From Hyphomonas sp. CY54-11-8 (GTDB taxonomy: Bacteria > Pseudomonadota > Alphaproteobacteria > Caulobacterales > Hyphomonadaceae): a stretch of DNA of 64,000 nt. This document shows positions 7,882 through 17,252 of this stretch, in pieces (position 1 is the stretch's first letter; each line of letters starts with the position of its first letter). The stretch lies in NCBI RefSeq assembly GCF_000682735.1, contig NZ_AWFD01000001.1, positions 310,001-374,000 of the forward strand, in the 5' to 3' direction. Both the position numbers and the translations under genes were made by a program. Under the pieces are notes generated by a model. The model was not told where the DNA came from. It ran no database searches and was given only the letters and a program-made list of their open reading frames with translations.

Positions 7882-8718
7882 CTAGCGTGGACGGTCGCCA
7901 TTGATCGTGGCCCGGCGCATGTGGCGGCGGTGGCCATGGTAATCGTTGAGGGCATAGTGCCAGACACAGCGATTGTCCCACATGGTGACGTCGCCTTCCT
8001 GCCATCGGACGCGGCACGTGTTGCGCTCCTCCCGTGAAAGGTCGAACAGATAGTTCAACAGCGGCCGGCTTTCCTTCCGGCTCCACCCGGCAAAGCGCAG
8101 CGTGAAGGCGGGGTTGATGAACAGGCCCTTGCGGCCCGTTTCAGGATGGGTGCGGATCACTGGGTGTTCATATTCCGGCGCATCGGGGGCGGACTTGGCA
8201 TCCATGGACTGGCGTACAGCGGCGGAATAGCCGTCCGCGCCATATTCCTTGCTGGCGGTGTGGATGGCGGTCATGCCTTCCAGCGTTTTCTTCAGACCTG
8301 GGGAGAGCCGGTCATAGGCGGCCTGCTGGTCTGCGAACAGTGTGTCGCCGCCAAAGGGCGGCACTTCGAGGGCATGCAGGATGGAGCCGAGGGCCGGTTC
8401 CTCCAGGAAACTCATGTCGGAATGCCAGCCGCCGCCGAAATTGGTCTTCTCCTCCGGCTCCTTGATGATCTCGAGCAGTTCCGGGTGACCCTCCATGCCC
8501 TTCACATAAGGGTGGATGTTCAGCGTGCCGAAGCGGCGGGCGAAGGCCTTGTGCTGGTCCGGCGTCATGCCCTGCTGCCCGCGCAGGACGATCACCTTGT
8601 AGTCGAGAAACGCTTGGTGGACCGCGTCGAACTCGGCGTTCGACAGATCCTGCTTCAGGTCCACGCCGTGGATTTCCGCGCCAAGGGTGCCGGTGAGGGG
8701 CTGGATCGTCATGCTCAT
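7882..8718 (-). CDS. TauD/TfdA family alpha-ketoglutarate-dependent dioxygenase
   Basis: 278 aa. The Fe(II) triad is visible as WHSDMSF (His-x-Asp, near residue 98) and the distal His in WDNRCVWHYALNDYHG. The 2-oxoglutarate arginine is in HRRHMRRATI. The N-terminus MTIQPLTGTLGAEIHGVDL matches taurine/2,4-D dioxygenases. These enzymes oxidise sulphonates, carboxylic acids or similar substrates; the substrate cannot be assigned. ATG 8718 has GGAGGA 6 nt upstream. It is a monocistron divergent from serC. Confidence 0.9.
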   Translation of the reverse strand: MSMTIQPLTGTLGAEIHGVDLKQDLSNAEFDAVHQAFLDYKVIVLRGQQGMTPDQHKAFARRFGTLNIHPYVKGMEGHPELLEIIKEPEEKTNFGGGWHSDMSFLEEPALGSILHALEVPPFGGDTLFADQQAAYDRLSPGLKKTLEGMTAIHTASKEYGADGYSAAVRQSMDAKSAPDAPEYEHPVIRTHPETGRKGLFINPAFTLRFAGWSRKESRPLLNYLFDLSREERNTCRVRWQEGDVTMWDNRCVWHYALNDYHGHRRHMRRATINGDRPR

Positions 8719-8835
8719 GGGGGTCCTCCATTTTTCCGCGCAGCTTAGCAGGTCGCGGCATCAGGTCACGCATATATCAAGTCACAGAAAAGCCATTTGC
8801 GCGGACCTCCGAAATATGAGACAGACGCGGCGGGC

Positions 8836-8878
8836 CAGCATCCCCCAACGGATGCCAGCCTATCTGTAAGGATAGGAG
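8836..8878 (+). promoter_or_regulatory. structured serC leader (serC RNA motif candidate)
   Basis: Two consecutive hairpins precede serC: GCATCC / GGATGC (8838-8843 with 8850-8855) and CCTATC / GATAGG (8859-8864 with 8871-8876). The second stem covers the Shine-Dalgarno region (GGAG 8875-8878, 9 nt before ATG 8888). This architecture matches the serC RNA motif described upstream of alphaproteobacterial serC genes, a presumed cis-regulator of serine synthesis. Match to the published consensus was not computed. Confidence 0.6.
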
Positions 8879-8887
8879 TACAAACAG

Positions 8888-10051
8888 ATGACGACCGTCG
8901 CCAAACCCGGCGTGCTGCCAGCATGCCCGCATTTTTCCTCGGGCCCGACTGCCAAGCGCCCAGGGTTTTCCCTTGAAAAACTGAACACTGCCGCCCTTGG
9001 CCGCTCGCACCGCTCCGGTGATGCGAAGAAGAAGCTGAAAGCGGCCATTGAGCGGACCAAGACCATTCTCGGCCTGCCGGAAGGCTATCGCGTGGCCATC
9101 GTGCCGGCGTCCGATACCGGCGCCGTTGAAATGTGCATGTGGTCCATGCTGGGCGCGAAGCCGGTCGATGTCTTTGCCTGGGAAAGCTTTGGCCAGGACT
9201 GGGTGACCGACGCGACCAAGCAGCTGAAGCTGGCGGACTGCAACACCTATGTCGGCGATTACGGCGAACTGCCGCCCTTCGAGAAGGCGCGCGACGACGC
9301 CGACATCATCTTCACCTGGAACGGCACGACCTCGGGTGTGCGTGTCCCGAATGCCGACTGGATCAAGCCGAACCCGGACCGCGTCGTGATCTGCGATGCG
9401 ACCTCGGCTGCCTTCGCGCAGGACATTGAGTGGGAGAAGCTCGATGTGGTGACCTATTCCTGGCAGAAGATCCTCGGCGGGGAGGCGGCCCACGGCATGC
9501 TGATCCTCAGCCCCAACGCCGTGAAGCGTCTGGAAACCTACACGCCGGACCGGCCGCTGCCGAAACTGTTCCGCATGACCAAGGGCGGCAAGCTGAATGA
9601 GGACCTGTTCGAAGGTTCCACGATCAACACGCCGTCCATGCTGTGCGTCGAAGATTACCTGCAGGCGCTCGACTGGTGTGAGGAACTTGGCGGCTGGAAA
9701 GCCCTGAAGGCCCGCTCCGATGAAAGCCTCGGCATTCTCACCGACTGGGTCGCGAAAACGGACTGGGTCGACTTCCTTTGTCCGGATGCAGACGTGCGCT
9801 CCAATACCGGCGTGACGTTCAAGATTGTCGATCCGCGGGTTGCAGGGCTCGATGAGGCCGGTCAGCGCGCCTTCGTGAAGGCGATGATGAAGCGTCTCGA
9901 AACGGAAAACGCCTGCTTCGACGCCGCCGGTTATGCCAAGGCCCCTCCCGGCCTGCGCATCTGGTGCGGCGGCACGGTGGAACCGTCCGACGTTGCGAAA
10001 CTGACGCCGTGGCTCGACTGGGCCTTCGCTGAAGAAGTCGCCTCACTCTAG
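8888..10051 (+). CDS. serC: phosphoserine aminotransferase
   Basis: 387 aa PLP enzyme converting 3-phosphohydroxypyruvate and glutamate to phosphoserine, the second step of serine synthesis; it also serves pyridoxal phosphate synthesis. Visible motifs are GFSLEKLNTAALGRSHRSG, PASDTGAVEMCMWSMLG and the PLP lysine in SWQKILGGE. Length matches the alphaproteobacterial type of about 385-390 aa. A hairpin over the RBS suggests translational control. serA follows after 91 bp. Confidence 0.96.
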   Translation: MTTVAKPGVLPACPHFSSGPTAKRPGFSLEKLNTAALGRSHRSGDAKKKLKAAIERTKTILGLPEGYRVAIVPASDTGAVEMCMWSMLGAKPVDVFAWESFGQDWVTDATKQLKLADCNTYVGDYGELPPFEKARDDADIIFTWNGTTSGVRVPNADWIKPNPDRVVICDATSAAFAQDIEWEKLDVVTYSWQKILGGEAAHGMLILSPNAVKRLETYTPDRPLPKLFRMTKGGKLNEDLFEGSTINTPSMLCVEDYLQALDWCEELGGWKALKARSDESLGILTDWVAKTDWVDFLCPDADVRSNTGVTFKIVDPRVAGLDEAGQRAFVKAMMKRLETENACFDAAGYAKAPPGLRIWCGGTVEPSDVAKLTPWLDWAFAEEVASL

Positions 10052-10142
10052 CACCTGAATCTGAATTGCGCCTTCACGAGCAAGGCGAAGGCAAAGCGGC
10101 GCGGGCGATGGCCCGCGACAGCCGCGAGCAAAGGAAAAGACT

Positions 10143-11738
10143 ATGCCTAAAGTCCTTATCGGAGACAAACTCTCCCCCGCCGCCGTGGAAATCTTCCACG
10201 CCCGCGGCATCGAAACGGTCACCAAGACCGGTCTGAACACGGAAGAACTGATTGCAGAGATTCCGGAATATGACGGCCTCGTCGTCCGTTCGGCCTGCAA
10301 GCCGAACGCCGACGTCATCGCCGCCGCGACGAACCTGAAAGTCATTGGGAGGGCCGGTATCGGCGTCGACAATATCGACATCAAGGCTGCGACCGCCAAT
10401 GGCGTCGTGGTCATGAACACGCCCTTCGGCAACGCCATCACGACGGCAGAGCATGCCATCGCGATGATGTTCGCTGCAGCCCGCCAGATCCCGGCCGCCA
10501 ATGCCGAGACGCAGGAGGGCAAATGGCCGAAATCCGGTTATATGGGTGTCGAGGTCTCGTTCAAAACGCTCGGCCTGATCGGGGCAGGGAACATCGGCTC
10601 CCGCGTTGCGGAGCGCGCCATCGGCCTGAAGATGCGTGTCGTGGCCTATGACCCGTTTCTGACGGAAGAGCGCGCGCTGGAACTCGGCGTGGAGAAAGTG
10701 GAACTGGACGAATTGCTGAAACGCGCAGACGTCATCACGCTGCACGTTCCGCTCACGGACCAGACCCGCAATATCCTCAGCCGCGAAAACCTTGGCAAAA
10801 CCAAGAAAGGCCTGATCCTCGTGAACTGCGCCCGCGGAGGCCTGGTGGACGAGGAAGCCGTGGCTGACCTGCTGGAAAGCGGTCATCTTGCCGGTGCAGC
10901 CTTCGACGTGTTCGCCGTCGAACCGGCGAAGGAGAACGTGCTTTTCGGCAAGAAAAACTTCATCGCCACGCCGCACCTCGGCGCGTCCACGAACGAGGCG
11001 CAGGAAAATGTTGCCCTTCAGGTGGCCGAGCAGATGTCGGACTATCTTCTGTCCGGCGCCGTCACCAATGCGCTCAACATGCCGTCGATCACGGCGGAAG
11101 AAGCCCCGCGCATCAAGCCCTTCGCCACGCTGGCGGAAAAACTTGGCTCGTTCGCCGGTCAGATCTCCGACTTTGGCTACGAAGAGGTGGTCATCGAGTA
11201 TGAGGGCGAGGTCGCAGACCTGAACCGAAAACCGATGACGGCAGCATTGCTCGCCGGCCTGCTGCGTGCCTCGCGCGGGGACGTCAACATGGTCTCGGCG
11301 CCGGCGATTCTGGCCGACAGCGGTGTCAAGCTGACCGAAACCAAGACTGAAGACAGCCCGGTCTATGACAGCCTCATCCGCGTCAAGGTGAAGACCAAGG
11401 CGACGAAGAACGCCCCGGAAGGCGGTTGGCGCACGCTGGCCGGCACGCTGATCGCCGGCAAGCCGCGCATTGTCGAGGTGAAGGGCATGGCGCTGGAAGG
11501 CGATTTCGCCCCGGTCATGCTCTACGTGAACAACCTCGACCAGCCGGGCTTCATCGGCGCGCTTGGCCAGATGCTGGGCGAGGAGCAGATCAACATCGCT
11601 ACCTTCCACCTCGGTCGGACGACGGCAGGGGACGAGGCGATTGCCCTGATCGGGATCGATTCGACGCCAAGCGGCGGCCTGGTCGAGAAGCTGAACGGCC
11701 TGCCGCAGGTCCGCTACGCCAAAGTGCTGACCTTCTGA
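10143..11738 (+). CDS. serA: D-3-phosphoglycerate dehydrogenase
   Basis: 531 aa, long type-I PGDH. The catalytic and Rossmann domains are first (GLIGAGNIGSRVAERAIGLK near residue 145, NCARGGLVDEEAV, TPHLGASTNEAQENVA), followed by an ASB domain and a C-terminal ACT domain (about residues 455-530, GDFAPVMLYVNNLDQPGFIG) that usually binds serine for feedback inhibition. First step of serine synthesis. It is co-oriented with serC. The intergenic hairpin GCGGGC-gatg-GCCCGC may limit readthrough. It ends at an intrinsic terminator. Confidence 0.97.
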   Translation: MPKVLIGDKLSPAAVEIFHARGIETVTKTGLNTEELIAEIPEYDGLVVRSACKPNADVIAAATNLKVIGRAGIGVDNIDIKAATANGVVVMNTPFGNAITTAEHAIAMMFAAARQIPAANAETQEGKWPKSGYMGVEVSFKTLGLIGAGNIGSRVAERAIGLKMRVVAYDPFLTEERALELGVEKVELDELLKRADVITLHVPLTDQTRNILSRENLGKTKKGLILVNCARGGLVDEEAVADLLESGHLAGAAFDVFAVEPAKENVLFGKKNFIATPHLGASTNEAQENVALQVAEQMSDYLLSGAVTNALNMPSITAEEAPRIKPFATLAEKLGSFAGQISDFGYEEVVIEYEGEVADLNRKPMTAALLAGLLRASRGDVNMVSAPAILADSGVKLTETKTEDSPVYDSLIRVKVKTKATKNAPEGGWRTLAGTLIAGKPRIVEVKGMALEGDFAPVMLYVNNLDQPGFIGALGQMLGEEQINIATFHLGRTTAGDEAIALIGIDSTPSGGLVEKLNGLPQVRYAKVLTF

Positions 11739-11776
11739 CCTGTTTCAGGCGACAAGCCTGATTCGATATCTTGAGG

Positions 11777-11805
11777 ACGGGCGGTCCGCCGGGCCGCCCG
11801 TTTTT
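11777..11805 (+). terminator. serA intrinsic terminator
   Basis: 8-bp stem ACGGGCGG / CCGCCCGT (11777-11784 with 11794-11801) followed by TTTTT, 39 bp after the serA stop. Confidence 0.88.
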
Positions 11806-11882
11806 CCATTCCGGGTGGAGGCGTTGTGTCCGTCCGGTTGCCTGTCCCCGCAAATTGACGTGAACGGCCGGTTTCACGCTTG

Positions 11883-11914
11883 ACGGGCGAGTCCGGAAAT
11901 TCTTACTCGCCCGT
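11883..11914. repeat. 10-bp perfect inverted repeat upstream of PagL-like gene
   Basis: ACGGGCGAGT (11883-11892) and ACTCGCCCGT (11905-11914) with a 12-nt loop, followed by AATATT and then the RBS of the next gene. It is either a leader hairpin or a second terminator; no T-run follows. Confidence 0.55.
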
Positions 11915-11933
11915 AATATTACAGGGAGTTTCC

Positions 11934-12512
11934 ATGCGCCGTTACCTTCTTGCCAGCATCACCGCTGCAGCCTCATTCGCCGGATCCGCCTCTGCAGATC
12001 TCGTTAGCGAGATCCGCCTCGGCGTGATGCAGGAGAATGTCTGCGTCCTCGATTGCGACAATGCCAACAAGGAACCCGGCCAGAGCATCAATGGCGATAT
12101 CCTCTTCAATTCCCCTGATTTTCTGAGCTTCATCTGGAGCCCGAAGCCCTATCTCATGGGCAGCGGAAACTTGCAGGGTGAGACCAGCTTCGGCGGCGTC
12201 GGGCTGCACTGGTCGTTTCCGATCACGAAAACCTGGCAGTTCGAACCGAGCTTCGGTTACGTCATCCATGACGGCGAGTTGGCGAGCCCGTATCCGGATG
12301 GCAACCCACGCAGCCTGGCATTTACGGAAGAGCACGTGCTGCTCGGGTCTCGCGACCTGTTCCGCACGACATTCGGCCTTCATCACGACATCAACGAAAC
12401 CTGGGGCGTGGAGGTGATGTACGAGCACCTCAGCCACGGTCAGGTGCTCGGCAATGGCCGCAACCAGGGGCTCGACAATGTCGGCGTACGCTTCAGCTAC
12501 AGTTTCGAGTAG
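11934..12512 (+). CDS. PagL-like acyloxyacyl hydrolase / lipid A 3-O-deacylase family protein
   Basis: 192 aa outer-membrane beta-barrel candidate. It has a signal peptide (MRRYLLASITAAASFAGSAS, ADL), alternating beta strands, and the C-terminal family signature MYEHLSHGQVLGN then GLDNVGVRFSYSF ending in Phe-Glu. The His-x-Ser pair in EHLSH matches the PagL catalytic dyad. The third residue (Glu in PagL) is not obvious, though Asp in GLDN may serve. PagL removes the 3-O acyl chain of lipid A. ATG 11934 has GGGAG 6 nt upstream. Confidence 0.78.
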   Translation: MRRYLLASITAAASFAGSASADLVSEIRLGVMQENVCVLDCDNANKEPGQSINGDILFNSPDFLSFIWSPKPYLMGSGNLQGETSFGGVGLHWSFPITKTWQFEPSFGYVIHDGELASPYPDGNPRSLAFTEEHVLLGSRDLFRTTFGLHHDINETWGVEVMYEHLSHGQVLGNGRNQGLDNVGVRFSYSFE

Positions 12513-12586
12513 CGCGCGGCCAAAGGCCACTTGCTTTTCTGCGCTGAATCCTGCCCTTGTCGCCGCGGACTGAACAGGAGCAGCAC

Positions 12587-13879
12587 ATGGCTGGAGTCGT
12601 AGTCGTAGGCGCCCAGTGGGGCGACGAGGGCAAAGGCAAGATTGTCGACTGGCTTTCTAGCCGGGCGGATGTGGTTGTCCGTTTTCAGGGCGGGCACAAT
12701 GCCGGCCATACGCTGGTGATCGACGGCAAGGTGTTCAAGCTGGCGCTGCTGCCATCCGGACTCGTTCGCGGCGGCAAGCTTTCGGTGATCGGCAATGGCG
12801 TGGTCGTCGACCCTTGGCACATGCTGACCGAAATCGAAGGCATCCAGGGGCAGGGGGTCGAGGTTTCGCCGGAGACCCTGATCCTTGCTGACAATGCTGC
12901 GCTGATCCTGCCCTGGCACAAGGATATCGATGCAGCCCGCGAAGGCGCGCTGGGCGCCGCCCAGATCGGCACGACCAAGCGCGGCATCGGCCCGGCCTAT
13001 GAAGACCGTGTCGGCCGCCGGGCCATTCGTGTGGCAGACCTTGCCGACCCGGCCGCGCTCGACATGAAGATTGAACGCCTGCTGGCCCATCACCGGCCGT
13101 TGCGCGCAGGGCTCGACCTGCCGGAACCGGATGGAGCGAAGCTGAAGGCAGACCTGCTGGAAATCGCCCCGAAGATCCTGGCCTACGCCCAGCCGGTCTG
13201 GAAGCTGCTGGACGAGCAGGTGAAGGCCGGCAAGCGCATCCTGTTCGAAGGCGCCCAGGGCGTGATGCTGGATGTCGATCACGGCACTTATCCGTTCGTG
13301 ACCTCCTCCAATGTCGTTGCAGGGAATGCGTCGGCAGGATCGGGTGTCGGGCCGGGCGCGATCTCTTATGTGCTGGGCCTCGCGAAGGCCTACACGACGC
13401 GGGTCGGCGCTGGTCCGTTCCCGACAGAGCAGAATAATGAAATCGGCGAACGTCTTGGGACGGTGGGCCGCGAGTTCGGTACGAATACCGGCCGGGCGCG
13501 GCGCTGCGGCTGGTTCGACAGCGTCATGGTGCGCCAGGCGTGTGCGACCTCGGGCGTCAATGGGCTGGCGCTGACCAAGCTCGACGTTCTGGATGGCTTT
13601 GACGAGATCCAGATCTGCACAGCTTACCGCCTGAACGGGCGAGAGATTGACTATTTCCCCGCCGGCTTGACCGATCAGGCTGCGGTGGAACCGGTCTACG
13701 AAACCATGCCGGGCTGGAAAGGCTCGACGGCAGGGGCGCGCTCCTGGGCGGACCTTCCGGCTGAAGCGGTGAAATATGTCCGCCGCCTCGAAGAGCTCGT
13801 CGGCAAGCCCTGTGCGCTGGTCTCCACCAGTCCGGAACGCGAGGACGTCATCCTCATGCGCGATCCGTTCGAAGGCTAG
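12587..13879 (+). CDS. purA: adenylosuccinate synthetase
   Basis: 430 aa GTP-dependent enzyme forming adenylosuccinate from IMP and aspartate, the first committed step to AMP. Diagnostic segments are [17 protein letters not shown] at the N-terminus, [32 protein letters not shown] and the C-terminal SPEREDVI. I chose ATG 12587 with ACAGGAG upstream. The stop overlaps that of the convergent NTF2-like gene in a CTAG (13876-13879). Confidence 0.97.
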   Translation: MAGVVVVGAQWGDEGKGKIVDWLSSRADVVVRFQGGHNAGHTLVIDGKVFKLALLPSGLVRGGKLSVIGNGVVVDPWHMLTEIEGIQGQGVEVSPETLILADNAALILPWHKDIDAAREGALGAAQIGTTKRGIGPAYEDRVGRRAIRVADLADPAALDMKIERLLAHHRPLRAGLDLPEPDGAKLKADLLEIAPKILAYAQPVWKLLDEQVKAGKRILFEGAQGVMLDVDHGTYPFVTSSNVVAGNASAGSGVGPGAISYVLGLAKAYTTRVGAGPFPTEQNNEIGERLGTVGREFGTNTGRARRCGWFDSVMVRQACATSGVNGLALTKLDVLDGFDEIQICTAYRLNGREIDYFPAGLTDQAAVEPVYETMPGWKGSTAGARSWADLPAEAVKYVRRLEELVGKPCALVSTSPEREDVILMRDPFEG

Positions 13880-14238
13880 GCCGGGCCGTAGGCCGCGATC
13901 GATAGGCTCACTTCGCCGTCCTCATTGAAGATGAAGGTCTCCGCGACCTTCTCTTCACGATGGTTCGTGTAGAGAATGGTCACGGCGTCCGAACCGACCA
14001 GAACATTGTCGATCGCAAAGAAAAGAGACCGGGCCCTTGAGAGGGCCTCGGTCCAGTAAGCTTGCAGCGCTTTCTTTCCGCGGACGGTGGTGGCGTCATT
14101 TTCCATCACCAGGGCAATGCGCGGGCTGTGGAAGACGACGTCGTCGGCATAGTGCGACAGGATACGGTCGATATCCCGGTCGTTCCATGCCGACAGCCAG
14201 TCATTGGCAAATTCTTCCGCGAAAGCGCGGCTCAGCAT
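13876..14238 (-). CDS. NTF2-like/SnoaL-like domain protein
   Basis: 120 aa, alpha-beta cone fold. The N-terminal helices [33 protein letters not shown], then a curved sheet ([34 protein letters not shown]) are typical of the SnoaL/DUF4440 group. The family includes small isomerases, hydrolases and ligand binders; function is not predictable. It starts 2 nt after the ccr stop, so it is translationally linked to crotonyl-CoA carboxylase/reductase. Confidence 0.8.
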   Translation of the reverse strand: MLSRAFAEEFANDWLSAWNDRDIDRILSHYADDVVFHSPRIALVMENDATTVRGKKALQAYWTEALSRARSLFFAIDNVLVGSDAVTILYTNHREEKVAETFIFNEDGEVSLSIAAYGPA

Positions 14239-14240
14239 GA

Positions 14241-15500
14241 TCAGCTGGCCTGGCCGTTCACGGCAAGTACGTCTTCCACCGTACGCAGGCCCGGCTTCGG
14301 AGAGGTCACCAGCACAGCCATGTTGCCCGGCAGGTGCTTGTTATCCAGCATCTTCTCGTGCGCAGCCGGAATGTCTTCCCACGGGAAGACTTCGGACATG
14401 CCCGGATCGATACGGCGGTTGATGACCAGGTCGTTGGCGGCAGAGGCCTGTTTCAGGTTGGCAAAGTGGCTGCCCTGAACGCGTTTCTGGCGCATCCAGA
14501 GGAAACGCGCATCCATGGTCAGATTGAAGCCGGTCGTCCCGGCACAGATCACCACCATGCCGCCGCGTTTCACCACGAAGACGGAGACCGGGAAGGTCGA
14601 CTCGCCAGGGTGTTCGAACACGATGTCGACATCCTTGTTGCCGGTGATCTCCCACAGCGCTTTGCCGAACTTGCGGCTTTCGCGCATATAGTCCTTGAAT
14701 TCCGGACCGTTCACGGTCGGCAGCTGGCCCCAGCAATTGAAGTCCTTGCGGTTCAACACGCCTTTCGCGCCGAGGCTGAGCACGTGCTCTTTCTTGTCGT
14801 CACTGGAGACGACGCCGATGGCGTTGGCGCCGGTAACGGCACAGAGCTGGACACCGAAACTTCCAAGGCCGCCGGAGGCGCCCCAGACGAGGACGTTGTC
14901 GGCCGGCTTCACGATGTGCGGGCGATGGCCGAACAGCATGCGGTAAGCGGTGGCGAGCGTCAGCGTGTAGCAGGCGCTTTCTTCCCAGGTGAGGTGCTTC
15001 GGGCGCGGCATGCACTGGCGGGCCTGAACGCGGCAGAACTGCGCGAAGGAGCCGTCCGGTGTCTCATAGCCCCAGATGCGCTGGGATGGGGAGAACATCG
15101 GGTCGCCGCCATTGCATTCCTCGTCGTCGCCATCGTCCTGATTGCAGTGAATGACGACTTCGTCGCCCGGCTTCACGCGCTTCACCTTGCGGCCAACGGC
15201 CCAGACGATGCCCGCGGCGTCAGATCCGGCAATGTGATAGTCCTGCTTGTGGACGTCGAACACCGACACAGGCTCGCCCAGAGCGGCCCAGATGCCGTTA
15301 TAGTTCACGCCGGCAGCCATAACGAGCACCAGCACTTCGTCGGAATCGATTTCCGGCACCGGAACCTGTTCCAGCTGCATGGCGGTGGCCGGACGGCCAT
15401 GACGTTCCCGGCGGATCGCCCAGGCGTACATCATTTTCGGAACGTGGAATTCGGGCGGAATCTCGCCCAACTCATAAATGTCTTTGACTTCCCGGCTCAT
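14241..15500 (-). CDS. ccr: crotonyl-CoA carboxylase/reductase
   Basis: 419 aa MDR-family enzyme of the ethylmalonyl-CoA pathway. It reductively carboxylates crotonyl-CoA to ethylmalonyl-CoA with NADPH and CO2. Characteristic features are the N-terminal LGEIPPEFHVPKMMYAWAIR, the long insertion VIHCNQDDGDDEECNGGDPM, and the NADPH loop WGASGGLGSFGVQLCAVTGA. The HPGESTFPVSVFVVKRGGM segment is typical of Ccr rather than ordinary quinone reductases. With ecm in the window it indicates acetyl-CoA assimilation without the glyoxylate shunt. Confidence 0.96.
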   Translation of the reverse strand: MSREVKDIYELGEIPPEFHVPKMMYAWAIRRERHGRPATAMQLEQVPVPEIDSDEVLVLVMAAGVNYNGIWAALGEPVSVFDVHKQDYHIAGSDAAGIVWAVGRKVKRVKPGDEVVIHCNQDDGDDEECNGGDPMFSPSQRIWGYETPDGSFAQFCRVQARQCMPRPKHLTWEESACYTLTLATAYRMLFGHRPHIVKPADNVLVWGASGGLGSFGVQLCAVTGANAIGVVSSDDKKEHVLSLGAKGVLNRKDFNCWGQLPTVNGPEFKDYMRESRKFGKALWEITGNKDVDIVFEHPGESTFPVSVFVVKRGGMVVICAGTTGFNLTMDARFLWMRQKRVQGSHFANLKQASAANDLVINRRIDPGMSEVFPWEDIPAAHEKMLDNKHLPGNMAVLVTSPKPGLRTVEDVLAVNGQAS

Positions 15501-15664
15501 GGCGGAATGCCCTCCTCCTTTGTACTTTCTGCAAAAAACCCGGTGGTGCGATCTTGGTGCAGCTTCACAAGGCCCTCGGCGCGCGCCACCTTGGCGTCAT
15601 GGATGCCCCGATGCAAGTTGTTTTGTTGCGGTGCACAATGACAAGTCTCAGGAGCGTGACAAAA

Positions 15665-16549
15665 ATGACAATCGGCCGGACCGTCTATCTCAACGGAAAA
15701 TTCTGTCCTGTTGAGGATGCAACGATTTCCCCTTTCGACCGGGGGTTTCTGTTCGCGCACGCCGCCTATGAAGTGACATCGGTATATGATGGCCGTTTCA
15801 TCGATCTTGAGGGGCATCTTTCTCGTCTCCGGCGCACTCTGGAGGGCATATCCATCCCCAATCCCTATAGTGATGAGAAATGGGCTGAAATCCACTCAGA
15901 CCTCGTCGACAAGAATGGGATGGAAGAGGGGACGGTCTATCTTGAGGTGACGGCGGGGGACTATGGCCTGCGCGATTTCGCCGGGCCGGAGACGTTCACG
16001 CCTACTGTATTTCTTTACGCAGATGCCCGGCCGCTGATTGGCGATGTGGCCCGGGAGGGGATCAGGGCAATCACGCTGGGCGATACGCGCTGGAAGCGCC
16101 GCGACATGAAGACGGTGCAGCTCCTCTCCCAGGCGCTGGCCTATCGCGCCGCCCGGGAGGAGGGCGCGGAAACGGCCTTCATGGTTGAAGACGGTCTGGT
16201 CACCGAGGCTGCCTCGGCCAATGCCTGGATCGTCGATGCGGAAGGGCAGCTGATCACGCGCGAGCTATCCCATTCGATCCTGCCCGGGATTACCCGGGCG
16301 GGGGTTGTTTCCCTGCTCGAAGGCGAAGGGTTGAAGATCGTGGAGCGCGCTTTCACGCCGGAAGAGGCCGCCGCGGCGAAGGAAGTGTTCACCACATCCT
16401 CCGGCGCAATCGTTGCGCCGGTCATCTCGCTTGACGGCAAACCGGTCGGTGATGGGAAGCCTGGCCCGGTTACACGGAGGGTCCAGCGTCTCTATTTTGA
16501 GGCAATGGGGGCCGATGTCGCCGCTGTGGCGCCATGGACGCTCGGCTGA
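15665..16549 (+). CDS. class IV PLP aminotransferase (D-amino acid transaminase-like)
   Basis: 294 aa fold-type IV aminotransferase. It has an N-terminal YLNGKFCPVEDATISPFDRG, PLP lysine about residue 149 (RWKRRDMKTVQLL), VTEAASANAWIV and SILPGITRAGV. The order and spacing fit D-alanine/D-amino acid transaminases better than branched-chain enzymes. I chose ATG 15665, with AGGAG about 12 nt upstream; the in-frame ATG at 15638 is an alternative. It could supply D-Glu or D-Ala for peptidoglycan, but substrate is inferred. Confidence 0.88.
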   Translation: MTIGRTVYLNGKFCPVEDATISPFDRGFLFAHAAYEVTSVYDGRFIDLEGHLSRLRRTLEGISIPNPYSDEKWAEIHSDLVDKNGMEEGTVYLEVTAGDYGLRDFAGPETFTPTVFLYADARPLIGDVAREGIRAITLGDTRWKRRDMKTVQLLSQALAYRAAREEGAETAFMVEDGLVTEAASANAWIVDAEGQLITRELSHSILPGITRAGVVSLLEGEGLKIVERAFTPEEAAAAKEVFTTSSGAIVAPVISLDGKPVGDGKPGPVTRRVQRLYFEAMGADVAAVAPWTLG

Positions 16550-16571
16550 GCCCGATCGTTCGCGCCGGGCT

Positions 16572-17129
16572 TTAGCGTTCGTCCGGCGAGGTAAATTCGC
16601 CTTCGATGATATCTTCTGGGCCCCCGCTGGGGCGGCCTCCCGAGTGGAACGAGGCGTTCAGCTGCGTCGAGATGATGTTCGCCTGGTCTGCGGCGAGCCG
16701 GGCGCTGGCGAGGTTCATCAGGTAAACCGCGCCGGTCGTACCCCCTGCGATCAGCAGGTCCGGCCAGCCGAACCCCCGGGCGAGCGAGGTGTCCCGGAAA
16801 AGCGCCAGGATGCCGAGCGTTATGATGAAGATACCCAGCAACAGGCCGGTACGTGCTGCGAAACCGGGCCAGAAGGCGCCGGGATCCGGCATTCTTGTTT
16901 CGCCGGCCGCGCGCAGGAAACGGATTCGCTCGATCCAGGAAACCAGCATCATTCCGCCGGCCAGCAGGAGCAGCACAAGGAAGCTTCTCTGCATGACGGC
17001 GGCGAGGGCGGCTGCGGCAGGAAATGCAACCAGTGCGGCGAGGCGGAGGCGCAGCGCCAGCTGCAGGGAGCCGGCCGACAATCCTTCTGTCGGGCCCCCT
17101 GTCGGACCGCCGGATGAAACGTGTATCAT
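16572..17129 (-). CDS. hypothetical inner-membrane protein
   Basis: About 185 aa from ATG 17129 (ATG 17174 possible). A Gly-rich N-terminus is followed by four hydrophobic helices (about 30-47, 48-68, 95-115 and 125-145 of the longer form) and an acidic C-terminal tail GPEDIIEGEFTSPDER. An IIEGEF-type tail recurs in alphaproteobacterial hypothetical membrane proteins. No enzymatic motif. It converges on the aminotransferase gene. Confidence 0.65.
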   Translation of the reverse strand: MIHVSSGGPTGGPTEGLSAGSLQLALRLRLAALVAFPAAAALAAVMQRSFLVLLLLAGGMMLVSWIERIRFLRAAGETRMPDPGAFWPGFAARTGLLLGIFIITLGILALFRDTSLARGFGWPDLLIAGGTTGAVYLMNLASARLAADQANIISTQLNASFHSGGRPSGGPEDIIEGEFTSPDER

Positions 17130-17252
17130 GTGATATATGTGGCCCTGCCCGCCTGCGGCCGCAAGACGCTCCATCCGGTGTCTTGTCAGTCCGGTTTCCG
17201 GAGGGCATGTTGCGCCGCAACATAAAATCCTGCGTTGGGAGGCGCATGCCCC

